A stretch of DNA of 39,169 nt. It comes from Burkholderiales bacterium. Its GTDB lineage: Bacteria; Pseudomonadota; Gammaproteobacteria; Burkholderiales; Burkholderiaceae_C. Of this stretch, positions 1 through 9,762 are shown one piece after another. The notes below the pieces were generated by a model that saw nothing but the letters and a program-made list of their open reading frames with translations, did not search any database and had not been told where the DNA came from. Both the position numbers and the translations under genes were made by a program. The stretch is from positions 99,305 through 138,473 of the forward strand of contig JAIXLP010000041.1 in assembly GCA_026954015.1 (NCBI GenBank), given 5' to 3'. The stretch's first letter is position 1. Each line of letters opens with the position of its first letter.

Positions 1-990
<990 letters not shown>

Positions 991-994
<4 letters not shown>

Positions 995-1887
995 GGGTGG
1001 GGTTCCAGTGGGGTGGGAGCGCGCAGGCGCCATTCGGCCAGGGACTTGAGGGCCAGCGTCAGCAGCGCCAGCAGCGCCAGCAGCGACGCCACCGAGAAGG
1101 CGGCCGCGAAGTTGTATTCGTTGTAGAGGATCTCCACGTGCAGCGGCATGGTGTTGGTCAGGCCCCGGATGTGGCCCGAGACCACCGACACCGCGCCGAA
1201 TTCGCCCATGGCGCGCGCGTTGCACAGGATCACGCCGTAGAAGAGCCCCCAGCGGATGTTGGGCAGCGTCACGTGCCAGAACACGCGCCAGCCGCTGGCG
1301 CCGAGCACGATGGCGGCTTCCTCCTCCTCGCAGCCCTGCGACTGCATCAGCGGGATCAGCTCGCGCGCGACGAAGGGCACGGTGACGAACACCGTCGCCA
1401 GCACGATGCCGGGCACGGCGAACAGGATCTGGATGTCGTGCGCCTGCAGCCAGGGGCCGAACCAGCCCTGGGCGCCGAACAGCAGCACGTAGATCAGGCC
1501 GGCGATCACCGGCGAGACCGAGAACGGCAGGTCGATCAGCGTGACGAGCAGGTGCTTGCCGCGGAAGTCGAAGCGCGCGATGGCCCAGGCCGCGCAGACG
1601 CCGAACACCAGGTTCAGCGGCACGGCGATGGCGGTCGCCGTCAGCGTGAGCCGCACGGCCGCGAGCGCGTCCGGCTCGGTGACCGCCGCCACGCAGGCCT
1701 GCCAGCCCTTGCCCAGGGCCTCGTGGAACACCGCGGCCAGGGGCAGGAACAGGAACAGCAGCAGGAAGGCGAAGGCCGTGCCCATCAGTGCCGCGCGCGC
1801 GGCGCGGCTCCCGGTGCTTCGGGCGCGTGCGCGGGGGGCGCGGCCGGCGGCGGCGCGCGGTGGATCGAGCGCGAGGCTGGGCGTCAT
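991..1887 (-). CDS. cysW: Sulfate ABC transporter permease CysW
   Basis: Second inner-membrane permease of the sulfate/thiosulfate importer, 298 aa. After a basic, Ala/Arg-rich N-terminal tail of about 35 residues come hydrophobic segments ([21 protein letters not shown] and others). The permease coupling loop is visible as [26 protein letters not shown], the EAA motif that docks onto Cys[31 protein letters not shown] is typical of CysW. The ATG at 1887-1885 lies 6 bp after the cysT stop, and the stop overlaps the cysA start. It belongs to the sbp-cysT-cysW-cysA operon. The long basic N-terminus is longer than in E. coli, so a later start cannot be excluded. Confidence 0.95.
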
Positions 1888-1893
1888 GGCGGT

Positions 1894-2757
1894 TCAGGTG
1901 TGGGTGCCCAGCGAGCGCTGGCGCGACCAGGCCTGCAGCAGGTTGATCGCCAGCAGCAGGGCGAAGGAGATCAGCAGCATCACCACGGCGATGGCGGTGG
2001 CGCCCGCGTAGTCGTACTGCTCCAGCCGGGTCACGATCAGCAGGGGCGCGATCTCGGAGACCATGGGCATGTTGCCGGCGATGAAGATCACCGAGCCGTA
2101 CTCGCCCGAGGCGCGCGCGAAGGCCAGCGCGAAGCCGGTGAGCAGGGCGGGCAGGATGGTGGGAAGGATCACCCGCAGGAACACCTGCGCGCGCGAGGCG
2201 CCCAGGCTGCTGGCGGCCTCCTCGTAGTCGATGGCCATGTCCTCGAGCACCGGCTGGACGGTGCGCACCACGAACGGCATGCCGATGAAGATCAGCGCCA
2301 CGATCACGCCCAGCGGCTTGAAGGCCACCTGCACGCCCAGCGGCGCGAGCAGCCGGCCGAGCCAGCCGTTGGGCGCGTACAGCGCGGTCAGCGCGATCCC
2401 GGCCACGGCGGTCGGCAGCGCGAAGGGCAGGTCCACGAGGGCGTCCACCAGCTTCCTGCCGGGGAAGCGGTAGCGCACCAGCACCCAGGCGACGATGCCG
2501 CCGAACACCATGTTGACCAGCGCCGCCAGCAGCGCGCCGCCGAAGCTCAGGCGCAGCGACGCCAGCACCCGGGGCGAGGTGGCGATCTGCCAGAAGGCGT
2601 CCCGGTGCAGGGTGGCCGTCTTGAGGAAGGCGGCCGACAGCGGCAGCAGCACGATCAGGCCCAGGTAGGCCAGCGTGAAGCCCAGCGTCAGGTTGCGCCC
2701 CGGCAGGACCCGGCGGGCCGCGGCGGGCGCGGCCGGGGAAAGCATCTGCGTGAACAT
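1894..2757 (-). CDS. cysT: Sulfate ABC transporter permease CysT (CysU)
   Basis: First permease of the sulfate/thiosulfate importer, 287 aa from the chosen ATG at 2757 ([20 protein letters not shown]). The frame stays open further upstream to 2844, but that extension would run into sbp and reads as low-complexity Arg/Ser sequence, so I exclude it. Multiple membrane helices are present. The EAA loop [24 protein letters not shown] interacts with CysA, and [15 protein letters not shown] is a CysT hallmark. The gene lies 19 bp downstream of the sbp stop and 6 bp upstream of cysW. No clear Shine-Dalgarno sequence precedes the start, so coupling to sbp translation is likely. Confidence 0.93.
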   Translation of the reverse strand: MFTQMLSPAAPAAARRVLPGRNLTLGFTLAYLGLIVLLPLSAAFLKTATLHRDAFWQIATSPRVLASLRLSFGGALLAALVNMVFGGIVAWVLVRYRFPGRKLVDALVDLPFALPTAVAGIALTALYAPNGWLGRLLAPLGVQVAFKPLGVIVALIFIGMPFVVRTVQPVLEDMAIDYEEAASSLGASRAQVFLRVILPTILPALLTGFALAFARASGEYGSVIFIAGNMPMVSEIAPLLIVTRLEQYDYAGATAIAVVMLLISFALLLAINLLQAWSRQRSLGTHT

Positions 2758-2776
2758 GTCGGTGGAGTGCGGGCGC

Positions 2777-3781
2777 CTACTTGCCGCTGGGCTGGTAGAT
2801 CTGGTCGAACACGCCGCCTTCGGCGAAGTGCGTCTTCTGCGCATCGGCCCAGTCGGCGGCCACGTCGCTGATGGTGAACAGCGTCACCTTCGGAAACTGG
2901 GCGGCGTGGCGGTCGGCCACGGACTTGAGCGTGGGCCGGTAGAAATTGCGTGCCGCGATCTCCTGCCCCGCCTCGGAATACAGGTAGTCCAGGTAGGCCT
3001 GCGCCACCGTGCGCGTCTTGCGCGCGTCGACCACCTTGTCCACGACCGCGACCGGCGGCTCGGCCAGGATGCTGACCGAGGGCACGACGATCTCGACCTT
3101 GCCCGGCCCCAGCTCCTTGATGGCCAGGAAGGCCTCGTTCTCCCAGGTGAGCAGCACGTCGCCGATGCCGCGCTCCACGAACGTGGTGGTCGAACCGCGC
3201 GCGCCGGAATCGAGCACCGGCACCTGGCGGTAGACCTTGCCGACGAAATCGCGCGCCTGGCCCACGCCGCCGCCGGGCTGCTTCAGGGCGTAGCCCCAGG
3301 CCGCGAGGTAGTTCCAGCGGGCGCCCGCGGAGGTCTTGGGATTGGGCGTGATGACCTGCACGCCGGGCTTGACCAGGTCAGGCCAGTCCTTGATGCCCTT
3401 GGGATTGCCCTTGCGCACCAGGAAGACGATGGTCGAGGTGTAGGGCGCGCTGTTCAGGGGGAGCTGCTGCTGCCAGTCCTTGCGGGTCAGCCCGTGCGCG
3501 GCGATGGCGTCGATGTCGGGCGCCAGCCCCAGCGTCACCACGTCGGCCTGCAGGCCGTCGATCACCGAGCGCGCCTGCTTGGCCGAGCCGCCGTGCGACT
3601 GGCGCACCGTCACGCGGTCGCCGGTCTTCGCTTGCCAGTATTGGGTGAAGGCCTGGTTGTAGGCCTGGTACAGCTCGCGCGTCGGGTCGTACGAGACATT
3701 GAGCAGCGTCACGTTGGCGGCGAACACGGGTGCGGCAAGCGCCAGGGCGGTGGCCAGGGGCAGCAGGAAGCGCTGGCGCAT
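2777..3781 (-). CDS. sbp: Periplasmic sulfate-binding protein
   Basis: Periplasmic sulfate receptor that delivers sulfate to CysTWA, 334 aa. It starts [21 protein letters not shown], a Sec signal peptide with a probable cleavage after VFA-A near residue 22. The mature part begins [15 protein letters not shown], the Sbp/CysP family start. [12 protein letters not shown] and [18 protein letters not shown] are ligand-pocket signatures. [11 protein letters not shown] and the C-terminal [20 protein letters not shown] also match the family. A GGGAG-type ribosome binding site lies about 7-10 nt before the ATG. It is the first gene of the sulfate operon. It could be called cysP (thiosulfate-binding); I cannot separate the two by ligand from sequence alone. 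Confidence 0.93.
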   Translation of the reverse strand: MRQRFLLPLATALALAAPVFAANVTLLNVSYDPTRELYQAYNQAFTQYWQAKTGDRVTVRQSHGGSAKQARSVIDGLQADVVTLGLAPDIDAIAAHGLTRKDWQQQLPLNSAPYTSTIVFLVRKGNPKGIKDWPDLVKPGVQVITPNPKTSAGARWNYLAAWGYALKQPGGGVGQARDFVGKVYRQVPVLDSGARGSTTTFVERGIGDVLLTWENEAFLAIKELGPGKVEIVVPSVSILAEPPVAVVDKVVDARKTRTVAQAYLDYLYSEAGQEIAARNFYRPTLKSVADRHAAQFPKVTLFTISDVAADWADAQKTHFAEGGVFDQIYQPSGK

Positions 3782-3942
3782 GGAGGACTCCCTCGGTATC
3801 TGTGGAATGGATCGCAGAGTACGGAGTCGCCCTCAAAAACAGAACGAATTGTTTACTTGAACCTTATGTGGGTCGCGCATTAGATGGGATCGCGATATGC
3901 GTATGCGCCCCGACAGGCGCGGCTGGCGGGCTTGTTTGCACC
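3782..3942 (-). promoter_or_regulatory. Upstream region of the sulfate operon with an AT-rich island
   Basis: This 161-bp gap between yqaA and sbp contains the only AT-rich patch nearby, about 3835-3868 (AAAAACAGAACGAATTG followed by TTTACTTGAACCTTATG on the plus strand). It is the expected location of the sbp promoter and of a CysB-type activator site, because the operon reads leftwards from here. I could not place a convincing -35/-10 pair, so the regulator is inference from the operon's function only. Confidence 0.3.
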
Positions 3943-4410
3943 TCACGGCCAGAAATGGAGCAAGCCCGCCGTCATCACCAGGTAGCGTGCGAATTTGCCC
4001 ACAGCCATATAGCCCACGCAGGGCCAGAACGGCAGGCGCAGCCACCCGGCGACGGCGCACAGCGGATCGCCCACGACGGGCAGCCAGGAGAGCAGGCAGG
4101 CGCGCGCGCCGAAGCGCTGGAGCCACGCGAGCGCGCGCACTTCGCTGGGCTTGCCGCGCAGGCTGTCCACCGCGCGGTGCGCGCCCAGCCCCATCCACCA
4201 ACTGATGGCGCCCCCCAGCGTGTTGCCCAGCGTCGCGACGCCGATGGCGGGCCAGAACAGTGCGGGGTTGAGCTGCACGAGCGCGAACACCGCGGGCTCG
4301 GAACCCAGCGGCAGCAGCGTGGCCGACACCAGTGCGACGATGAACACCGTCGGCAGGCCATTGGCCGGCAGCGCGAGCCACGCGGCAAGCGCGGTCATCC
4401 AGGGTTCCAT
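3943..4410 (-). CDS. yqaA: YqaA family membrane protein (DedA/SNARE-associated superfamily)
   Basis: Small inner-membrane protein of 155 aa from ATG 4410 (MEPWMTALAAWLALP). The frame is open far upstream across dusB, but that part is antisense noise. Family marks: VSATLLPLGSEPAVFAL, GVATLGNTLGGAISWWMG, then LQRFGARACLLSWLPVVGDPLCAVAGWLRL and VGKFARYLVM. These closely match E. coli YqaA (SATLLPxxSE, GNSLGG, SWMPVVGDLLC). DedA-related proteins act in membrane lipid homeostasis, but YqaA's own substrate is unknown. A TACACT hexamer ends 9 nt before the ATG and no Shine-Dalgarno site is visible. ATG 4398 (MTALAAW) is an alternative start. It is transcribed towards sbp and away from dusB. Confidence 0.88.
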   Translation of the reverse strand: MEPWMTALAAWLALPANGLPTVFIVALVSATLLPLGSEPAVFALVQLNPALFWPAIGVATLGNTLGGAISWWMGLGAHRAVDSLRGKPSEVRALAWLQRFGARACLLSWLPVVGDPLCAVAGWLRLPFWPCVGYMAVGKFARYLVMTAGLLHFWP

Positions 4411-4464
4411 GGGTCTGCCAGTGTAGGCGCGCGCAGCGCCGTGGCTGCCTAAAAAACGGGCAAC

Positions 4465-4470
4465 TACAAT
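4465..4470 (+). promoter_or_regulatory. Probable -10 hexamer of the dusB-fis operon (TACAAT)
   Basis: TACAAT sits 39 nt upstream of the dusB ATG, preceded by an A-rich stretch (TAAAAAACGGGCAAC). The -35 position at 17 bp spacing reads TGGCTG, a weak match. Called on the hexamer and its position only. Confidence 0.4.
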
Positions 4471-4480
4471 GGCAGGTTTC

Positions 4481-4502
4481 GCGGGCGCCCGGGCCCGCCC
4501 GC
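4481..4502 (+). promoter_or_regulatory. GC-only hairpin in the dusB leader
   Basis: GCGGGCG at 4481-4487 pairs perfectly with CGCCCGC at 4496-4502 across an 8-nt CCCGGGCC loop that is itself partly self-complementary. The right arm ends 7 nt before the dusB ATG, where a ribosome binding site would be, and no Shine-Dalgarno sequence is present. A role in limiting dusB-fis translation is inference. Confidence 0.45.
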
Positions 4503-4509
4503 CACGTCC

Positions 4510-5562
4510 ATGACCACCCTGCAGATCGGCCCCGTCACGCTTGCCAACCGCGTCTTCGCGGCGCCCATGGCGGGGGTGACCGACCGACCGTTTCGCCGCC
4601 TGTGCCGCCAGCTTGGCGCGGGCCATGCGGTCAGCGAGATGGTCACCTCGCGCAAGGATCTGTGGGACAGCCTCAAGACCAGTCGCCGCGCCAACCACGA
4701 GGGCGAGCCCGGCACCATCGCGGTGCAGATCGCGGGCACCGACGCCGCCATGATGGCCGAGGCCGCGCGCTACAACATCGACCGCGGCGCGCAGCTCATC
4801 GACATCAACATGGGCTGCCCGGCCAAGAAGGTCTGCAACAAATGGGCGGGCTCGGCGCTGATGCAAAACGAGCCGCTGGCGCTGGACATTGCCGAAGCCG
4901 TGGTCGCCGTCTGCGAGCCGCGCGGCGTGCCCGTCACGCTCAAGATGCGCACCGGCTGGTGCGACGCGCACAGGAACGCCGTGCTGCTGGCGCGCCGCTT
5001 CGAGGCCGCGGGCATCCAGATGCTCACGGTGCACGGGCGCACGCGCGAGCAGGGCTACCGGGGCGAGGCCGAATACGCGACGATCGCCGCTGTCAAGCGC
5101 GCGGTGCGCATCCCCGTCGTGGCCAATGGCGACATCACCGACGCGCGCAAGGCGCTCGCCGTGCTGCAGGCCACCGAGGCGGACGCGCTCATGATCGGGC
5201 GCGCGGCGCAGGGCCGGCCGTGGATCTTCCGCGAGGTGGCGCACTTCCTGGACACCGGCGAAGAGCTCGCGCCGCCGCTCGTGGCCGAGGTGCGACGCCT
5301 GCTGCTCGAACACCTGCAGGAGCACTACAGCCTCTACGGCGAATCCACCGGCGTGCGCAGCGCGCGCAAGCACATCGGCTGGTACGTGCACGGCCTGCCG
5401 GGCGGAGACGCATTGCGCCGTCACATCAATCAGGTGGCGGACAGCCACGCGCAATGGAGCGCGGTGCGTGATTATTTCGAGGCGCTGGAGCAGCGCATGG
5501 AGCGCCTGCCGCACGCGGGCGCAAGAGCGGTGAACGAGACGATCGAGGGAGTGCGCGCGTGA
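4510..5562 (+). CDS. dusB: tRNA-dihydrouridine synthase DusB
   Basis: FMN-dependent enzyme that reduces uridine to dihydrouridine in the tRNA D-loop, 350 aa. The TIM-barrel start is MTTLQIGPVTLANRVFAAPMAGVTDRPFR. The catalytic loop is INMGCPAKKV, with Cys103 in MGCP and Cys109 just after (KKVCN). Other marks are LKMRTGW, TVHGRTREQGY, VVANGDI and MIGRAAQGRPWIF, which carry FMN and phosphate contacts. The C-terminal helical domain contains ARKHIGWYVHGLPGG, the tRNA-binding part of the DusB clade. Its stop overlaps the fis GTG start by 4 bp (GTGA), giving the conserved dusB-fis operon. The ATG has a strong hairpin but no Shine-Dalgarno just upstream. Confidence 0.97.
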   Translation: MTTLQIGPVTLANRVFAAPMAGVTDRPFRRLCRQLGAGHAVSEMVTSRKDLWDSLKTSRRANHEGEPGTIAVQIAGTDAAMMAEAARYNIDRGAQLIDINMGCPAKKVCNKWAGSALMQNEPLALDIAEAVVAVCEPRGVPVTLKMRTGWCDAHRNAVLLARRFEAAGIQMLTVHGRTREQGYRGEAEYATIAAVKRAVRIPVVANGDITDARKALAVLQATEADALMIGRAAQGRPWIFREVAHFLDTGEELAPPLVAEVRRLLLEHLQEHYSLYGESTGVRSARKHIGWYVHGLPGGDALRRHINQVADSHAQWSAVRDYFEALEQRMERLPHAGARAVNETIEGVRA

Positions 5563-5798
5563 GCCCCGCCAACAACAACATCGAAGCCAGCGTGCGCGAC
5601 AGCCTGCTGCGCTACTTCGAGGACCTGGGCGGCGAGTCGCCCGAGGACATGTACGCCATGGTGCTGCGGCTGGTCGAAAAGCCGCTGCTGGAGGTGGTGA
5701 TGCACCACGCCGGGCACAACCAGTCGCGCGCCGCCGAGTGGCTGGGGCTCAACCGCAACACGCTGCGCAAGAAGCTCGTCGATCACCGCCTGCTGTGA
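5559..5798 (+). CDS. fis: Fis family nucleoid-associated DNA-binding protein
   Basis: 79-aa protein starting at GTG 5559, which overlaps the dusB stop. It is a homodimeric DNA-bending protein that shapes the nucleoid and regulates growth-phase genes. The N-terminal half (SVRDSLLRYFEDLGGESPEDMYAMVLRLVEKPLLEVVM) is the dimerising helix pair. The C-terminal helix-turn-helix is HNQSRAAEWLGLNRNTLRKKLVDHRLL, the classic Fis HTH. E. coli Fis is 98 aa; beta-proteobacterial forms are usually about 78 aa, so this is full length. It depends on dusB for transcription and probably for translation. Confidence 0.95.
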   Translation: MSPANNNIEASVRDSLLRYFEDLGGESPEDMYAMVLRLVEKPLLEVVMHHAGHNQSRAAEWLGLNRNTLRKKLVDHRLL

Positions 5799-5811
5799 GC
5801 GTGTTTTCACC

Positions 5812-5870
5812 GTATTGATAGCTGCTCGCGCTTGCTGGACAAGCGCTGTAGCCTGTTTTGGTTTGAAACT
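5812..5870. repeat. Family hairpin repeat, copy A (between fis and purH)
   Basis: A roughly 58-bp element: ATAGCTGCTCGCGCTTG, CTGGA loop, CAAGCGC, then a tail TAGCCTGTTTTGGTTTGAAAC. The core is a 7-bp perfect hairpin, 5828-5834 with 5840-5846. The same layout recurs at 8419, 23955, 32887, 33439 and probably 37384. This copy ends just before the purH ribosome binding site (GAGG at 5873-5876). On the minus strand it reads FKPKQATALVQQARAAIN without a stop. Confidence 0.85.
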
Positions 5871-5883
5871 TCGAGGATAGATC

Positions 5884-7488
5884 GTGATGAACGCGTTGAT
5901 TTCCGTCTCGGACAAGAGCGGCATCGTGGACTTCGCTCGGGCGCTGCATGCGCTGGGCATCCGGCTGATTTCCACGGGCGGCACGGCCAGGCTGCTGGCC
6001 GCCGAAGGCCTGCCGGTGACCGAGGTGGCCGAGGTCACGGGCTTCCCCGAAATGCTCGATGGCCGCGTCAAGACCCTGCACCCCAAGGTGCACGCGGGCC
6101 TGCTCGCGCGCCGCGACGTGCCCGAGCACATGGCGGCGCTGAAGGACCACGGCATAGACACCATCGACCTGCTGGTCGTGAACCTCTACCCGTTCGAGGC
6201 CACCGTCGCCAAGGCCGGCTGCACGCTGGCCGACGCGATCGAGAACATCGACATCGGTGGCCCGGCCATGGTGCGCTCGGCCGCCAAGAACTGGAAGGAC
6301 GTGGGCGTGGTGACCGACGCCGCCCAGTACGCCGAGGTGCTCGCCGAGCTCAAGGCCCAGGGCAAGCTCTCGGATGCGCTGCGCTTCAGGCTCGCGGTGG
6401 CGGCGTTCAACCGCATCGCGCAGTACGCGGGGGCGATCAGCGACTACCTCTCGTCCGTGACGTTCGAGGCCGAGAAGCTCAGCGAAAGCTACGTGCCCCA
6501 GCGCCAGCCGTTCGCGGGCCAGAGCAACGGCATCTTCACCAAGGTGCAGGACCTGCGCTACGGCGAAAACAGCCACCAGCAGGCGGCGCTCTACCGCGAC
6601 CTGAACCCCGCGCCCGGCTCCATCGTGACCGGCGAGCAGCTGCAGGGCAAGGAGCTCTCCTACAACAACATCGCCGACGCCGATGCTGCGTGGGAATGCG
6701 TCAAGAGCTTCGAGCTGCCCGCCTGCGTGATCGTCAAGCACGCCAATCCCTGCGGCGTGGCCGTGGGCACGAGCGCGCGCGAGGCCTATGCCAAGGCCTT
6801 CCAGACCGATCCGACGAGCGCCTTCGGCGGCATCATCGCGTTCAACCGGCCGGTGGACGGCGCGGCCGCCGAGCAGGTGGCCAAGCAGTTCGTCGAGGTG
6901 CTGATGGCGCCCGATTTCACGCCCGAGGCGCTCGCCGTCTTCAAGGCCAAGGCCAATGTGCGCCTCGTGAAAATCGCCTTGCCTGTGGCGGGTGGCGCCA
7001 GCGCCTGGAGCCAGGGCCGCAACCAGATGGATGCCAAGCGCGTCGGCTCCGGTCTGCTGCTGCAGACGGCGGACAACCACGACCTGCAGCTCGCCGATCT
7101 GAAGGTGGTCACCGTCAGGCAACCCACGCAGGAGCAGATCCAGGACCTGATGTTTGCCTGGAAGGTGGCCAAGTACGTCAAGAGCAACGCCATCGTGTTC
7201 TGCAAGGGCGGCATGACCATGGGCGTGGGCGCGGGCCAGATGAGCCGCCTGGACTCGGCGCGCATCGCCAGCATCAAGGCCGAGGCCGCGGGCCTCACGC
7301 TCAAGGACACGGCGGTCGCAAGCGACGCCTTCTTCCCCTTCCGTGACGGCCTGGACGTGGTGGTCGATGCGGGCGCGAGCTGCGTCGCGCAGCCCGGCGG
7401 CTCCATGCGCGACCAGGAGGTGATCGCCGCCGCCAACGAGCGCGACGTCGCCATGGTCTTCACCGGAGTGCGCCATTTCCGCCACTGA
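5884..7488 (+). CDS. purH: Bifunctional AICAR transformylase / IMP cyclohydrolase PurH
   Basis: Catalyses the last two steps of purine synthesis, AICAR to FAICAR to IMP; 534 aa from GTG 5884, or 533 from the adjacent ATG 5887. GAGG at 5873-5876 gives 7 or 10 nt spacing, so either start is possible. The N-terminal MGS-like cyclohydrolase domain shows [39 protein letters not shown] and LVVNLYPFE. The transformylase domain shows [34 protein letters not shown] and the C-terminal [11 protein letters not shown] and [12 protein letters not shown]. The Lys-His pair in VKHANPCG is the transformylase active site. It is preceded by repeat copy A. Its last 14 bp overlap the proposed start of the exporter gene. 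Confidence 0.97.
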   Translation: MMNALISVSDKSGIVDFARALHALGIRLISTGGTARLLAAEGLPVTEVAEVTGFPEMLDGRVKTLHPKVHAGLLARRDVPEHMAALKDHGIDTIDLLVVNLYPFEATVAKAGCTLADAIENIDIGGPAMVRSAAKNWKDVGVVTDAAQYAEVLAELKAQGKLSDALRFRLAVAAFNRIAQYAGAISDYLSSVTFEAEKLSESYVPQRQPFAGQSNGIFTKVQDLRYGENSHQQAALYRDLNPAPGSIVTGEQLQGKELSYNNIADADAAWECVKSFELPACVIVKHANPCGVAVGTSAREAYAKAFQTDPTSAFGGIIAFNRPVDGAAAEQVAKQFVEVLMAPDFTPEALAVFKAKANVRLVKIALPVAGGASAWSQGRNQMDAKRVGSGLLLQTADNHDLQLADLKVVTVRQPTQEQIQDLMFAWKVAKYVKSNAIVFCKGGMTMGVGAGQMSRLDSARIASIKAEAAGLTLKDTAVASDAFFPFRDGLDVVVDAGASCVAQPGGSMRDQEVIAAANERDVAMVFTGVRHFRH

Positions 7489-8422
7489 AGCGCTGCCTGC
7501 CGCGCCCGCCCTGCGGCAGGTCATCACCGTTCGCCACCTGCTGCTCGGGCTGCTCGTCGTGGCGATCTGGGGCAGCAACTTCGTCGTCATCAAGGTGGCG
7601 CTCGCGTCGTTTCCGCCGCTCCTGATGGCGGCGCTGCGCTTTGCCACCGCCACGCTGCCCGCGATCCTTTTCTTCAAGCGCCCGCCGGTGCCGTGGCGCA
7701 ATCTCGCGGGTTACGGCCTGTTGATCGGCGGCGGGCAGTTCAGCCTGCTGTACCTGGCGATGCAGTCGCAGATCTCGCCGGGCCTGGCCTCGCTCGTGGT
7801 GCAGGCGCAGGTGCTCTTTACCGTGCTGCTCGCGGTGCTGTTCGAGGGCGAACGCGTGCGGCCCTTCCAGCTCGTGGCCGGGGCGCTCGCGCTCGCGGGC
7901 TTCGCGCTGATCGGCTGGCACACCGACGGCACGACCACGCTGCTGGGCATCGCCATGACGCTGGGCGCGGGCCTGTGCTGGGCGCTGGGCAACATGGTGA
8001 GGCGCCACGCCGGGCGTGTGAACATGGTCGCCTACATGGTCTGGACCAGCGCGTTCTCGGTGCCGCCGCTCATCGTGCTCTCGCTGGTCTTCGAGGGCGG
8101 CCCCGCCGTGCTCGTCCATGCCATGCACGACGCGCCGTGGCTCGCCTGGGGCGCGGTGCTGTGGCAGTCCATGGCCAACACCATCCTGGGCTACGGCCTC
8201 TGGGCGTGGCTGCTGGTGCGCTACGACGCGGCCACGATCACGCCGTTTGCGCTGCTCGTGCCAGTCTTCGGCATGGGCAGCTCGGTCGCGTTGCTGGGCG
8301 AACCCTTTCCCGCCTGGAAGGGCGGGTCCATGCTGCTCGTGATGGCGGGGCTGAGCCTGAACGTGCTCTGGCCGCGCGTCAGGGCGCGGCTGGCGCGACG
8401 GTCCATGAACAAAATGGCCTGA
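7475..8422 (+). CDS. EamA family exporter (O-acetylserine/cysteine exporter type), non-canonical start
   Basis: Inner-membrane exporter of the drug/metabolite transporter superfamily with two EamA repeats and about ten helices. It closely resembles E. coli EamA/Yde[53 protein letters not shown] and [19 protein letters not shown] match that protein, which exports cysteine-pathway metabolites. The substrate here is inference. The frame is open from a stop at 7421-7423 and contains no ATG, GTG or TTG until GTG 7559, which would delete half of the first helix (LLLGLLVV). I chose ATT 7475, which has GGAG at 7465-7468 with 6 nt spacing; CTG 7493 is another option. From ATT the protein is 315 aa. 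The family call is sure; the start is uncertain. Confidence 0.88.
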   Translation: MSATEALPAAPALRQVITVRHLLLGLLVVAIWGSNFVVIKVALASFPPLLMAALRFATATLPAILFFKRPPVPWRNLAGYGLLIGGGQFSLLYLAMQSQISPGLASLVVQAQVLFTVLLAVLFEGERVRPFQLVAGALALAGFALIGWHTDGTTTLLGIAMTLGAGLCWALGNMVRRHAGRVNMVAYMVWTSAFSVPPLIVLSLVFEGGPAVLVHAMHDAPWLAWGAVLWQSMANTILGYGLWAWLLVRYDAATITPFALLVPVFGMGSSVALLGEPFPAWKGGSMLLVMAGLSLNVLWPRVRARLARRSMNKMA

Positions 8423-8450
8423 AGCGCTTGCTGGACAAGCGCTATCAGCC
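8419..8450. repeat. Family hairpin repeat, short copy B (between convergent eamA-type gene and hemL)
   Basis: AGCGCTTG (8423-8430), CTGGA, CAAGCGCT (8436-8443): a perfect 8-bp stem that begins directly after the exporter's TGA stop. The flanks of the full element are missing. hemL ends at 8452 on the other strand, so the hairpin lies between two converging stops and could act as a bidirectional terminator, although it has no T-run. Confidence 0.7.
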
Positions 8451-8451
8451 A

Positions 8452-9762
8452 TCAATTGTGTAGCGTCTTGAAGACCTCGCGCGCGGCGGCCACGGTCTCT
8501 TCGATGTCGGCCGCGCTGTGCGCGCTGCTCACGAACCCCGCCTCGTACAGCGCCGGGGCGGTGTAGATGCCGCGGTCGAGCAGGCCGTGGAAGAACCGGT
8601 TGAAGCGCGCGCCGTCGCTCCTGAGCACCTCGGGGTAGTTGCGCGGCAGCGCGGGCAGCAGGAAATAGCCCATCATGCCGCCCTCGCTGTCGCCGCAGAA
8701 CGCCACGCCCTCGGCCTGCGCCGCCTGGCTCAATCCCGCGATCAGCGCGCGCGTGCGCGCGCCCAGCGCCTCATGAAAGCCGGGCCGGGCCACCTCGCGC
8801 AGTGTTGCCAGACCGCAGGCCGTGGCCACCGGGTTGCCCGAAAGCGTGCCCGCCTGGTAGACCGGGCCCAGGGGCGCCAGCTGCTCCATCACGTCGCGCC
8901 GCCCGCCGAAGGCCGCCAGCGGCATGCCGCCGCCCACCACCTTGCCCAGCATCGTGAGATCGGGCGTGAAGCCGGGGATGGCCTGTGCATACAGACTCTG
9001 CGCCCCGCCCAGTGCCACGCGAAAGCCCGTCATCACCTCGTCGATGATGAGCAGCGCGCCGTGGCGCGTGCAGAGTTCGCGCGCCGCGCGCATGAAGGGG
9101 ATGCTCGCGCGCACGAAATTCATGTTGCCCGCGATCGGCTCCATGATCACGCAGGCGATCGCTTTGCCGTGCAGCGCGAACGCCTCTTCGAGCTGCGCCA
9201 CGTCGTTGTATTCGAGCACCAGCGTGTCCTGCACCACCACCTCGGGCACGCCCGCGCTCGTCGCGTGGCCGAAGGTCGCCAGGCCCGAGCCGGCCTTGAC
9301 CAGCAGCGCGTCCGCATGGCCGTGGTAGCAGCCGTTGAACTTCACGATCTTGCTGCGCCCGGTCGCGCCGCGCGCCAGGCGGATCGCGCTCATGCCCGCC
9401 TCGGTGCCCGAGCTCACGAGGCGCAGTTCCTCGATCGAGGGGAGGTGGCGCATGATGGCCTCGGCCAGCTCGCTCTCGCGCTCGGTCGGCGCGCCGAACG
9501 ACAGGCCCAGATCCACCGCGCGGTGCACGGCCTCGAGCACCGCCGGGTGGCCGTGGCCCAGGATCATCGGCCCCCACGAACCGATGTAGTCGATGAAGCG
9601 CTCACCATTGGCGTCCCAAAGGTAGGCGCCTTGTCCGCGCGTGATGAAGCGTGGCGTGCCGCCGACGGCGCGGAACGCGCGCACGGGTGAATTGACGCCG
9701 CCGGGAATCAGTGCGCGGGCGCGCTCGAAGAGCGGAAGATTGAGGTCAGTGGGGTATGTCAT
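8452..9762 (-). CDS. hemL: Glutamate-1-semialdehyde 2,1-aminomutase HemL
   Basis: PLP enzyme converting glutamate-1-semialdehyde to 5-aminolevulinate in the C5 haem pathway, 436 aa from ATG 9762 ([30 protein letters not shown]). The frame is open further upstream, but that stretch is antisense to thiD coding and is excluded. The PLP lysine is K274 in [17 protein letters not shown]. Other marks: [58 protein letters not shown] and [10 protein letters not shown]. The segment [16 protein letters not shown] has Gly where the family usually has Thr or Ala (TEATMSAIR). Its start overlaps the end of the thiD-like gene by 17 bp, so the two are one transcript. Confidence 0.96.
   Translation of the reverse strand: MTYPTDLNLPLFERARALIPGGVNSPVRAFRAVGGTPRFITRGQGAYLWDANGERFIDYIGSWGPMILGHGHPAVLEAVHRAVDLGLSFGAPTERESELAEAIMRHLPSIEELRLVSSGTEAGMSAIRLARGATGRSKIVKFNGCYHGHADALLVKAGSGLATFGHATSAGVPEVVVQDTLVLEYNDVAQLEEAFALHGKAIACVIMEPIAGNMNFVRASIPFMRAARELCTRHGALLIIDEVMTGFRVALGGAQSLYAQAIPGFTPDLTMLGKVVGGGMPLAAFGGRRDVMEQLAPLGPVYQAGTLSGNPVATACGLATLREVARPGFHEALGARTRALIAGLSQAAQAEGVAFCGDSEGGMMGYFLLPALPRNYPEVLRSDGARFNRFFHGLLDRGIYTAPALYEAGFVSSAHSAADIEETVAAAREVFKTLHN

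Noticed and set aside
997-2871. 624-codon plus-strand frame opposite the sulfate permeases
   Set aside because: It is low-complexity Gln/Arg/His sequence antisense to conserved cysT and cysW.
3943-5514. 523-codon minus-strand frame across dusB
   Set aside because: Only the part after ATG 4410 (YqaA) has a family pattern. The rest is antisense to dusB and reads as Arg/His/Ala-rich GC noise.
5749-7701. 650-codon minus-strand frame opposite purH
   Set aside because: It is antisense to a clearly functional PurH with no domain pattern; long antisense frames are expected at this GC content.
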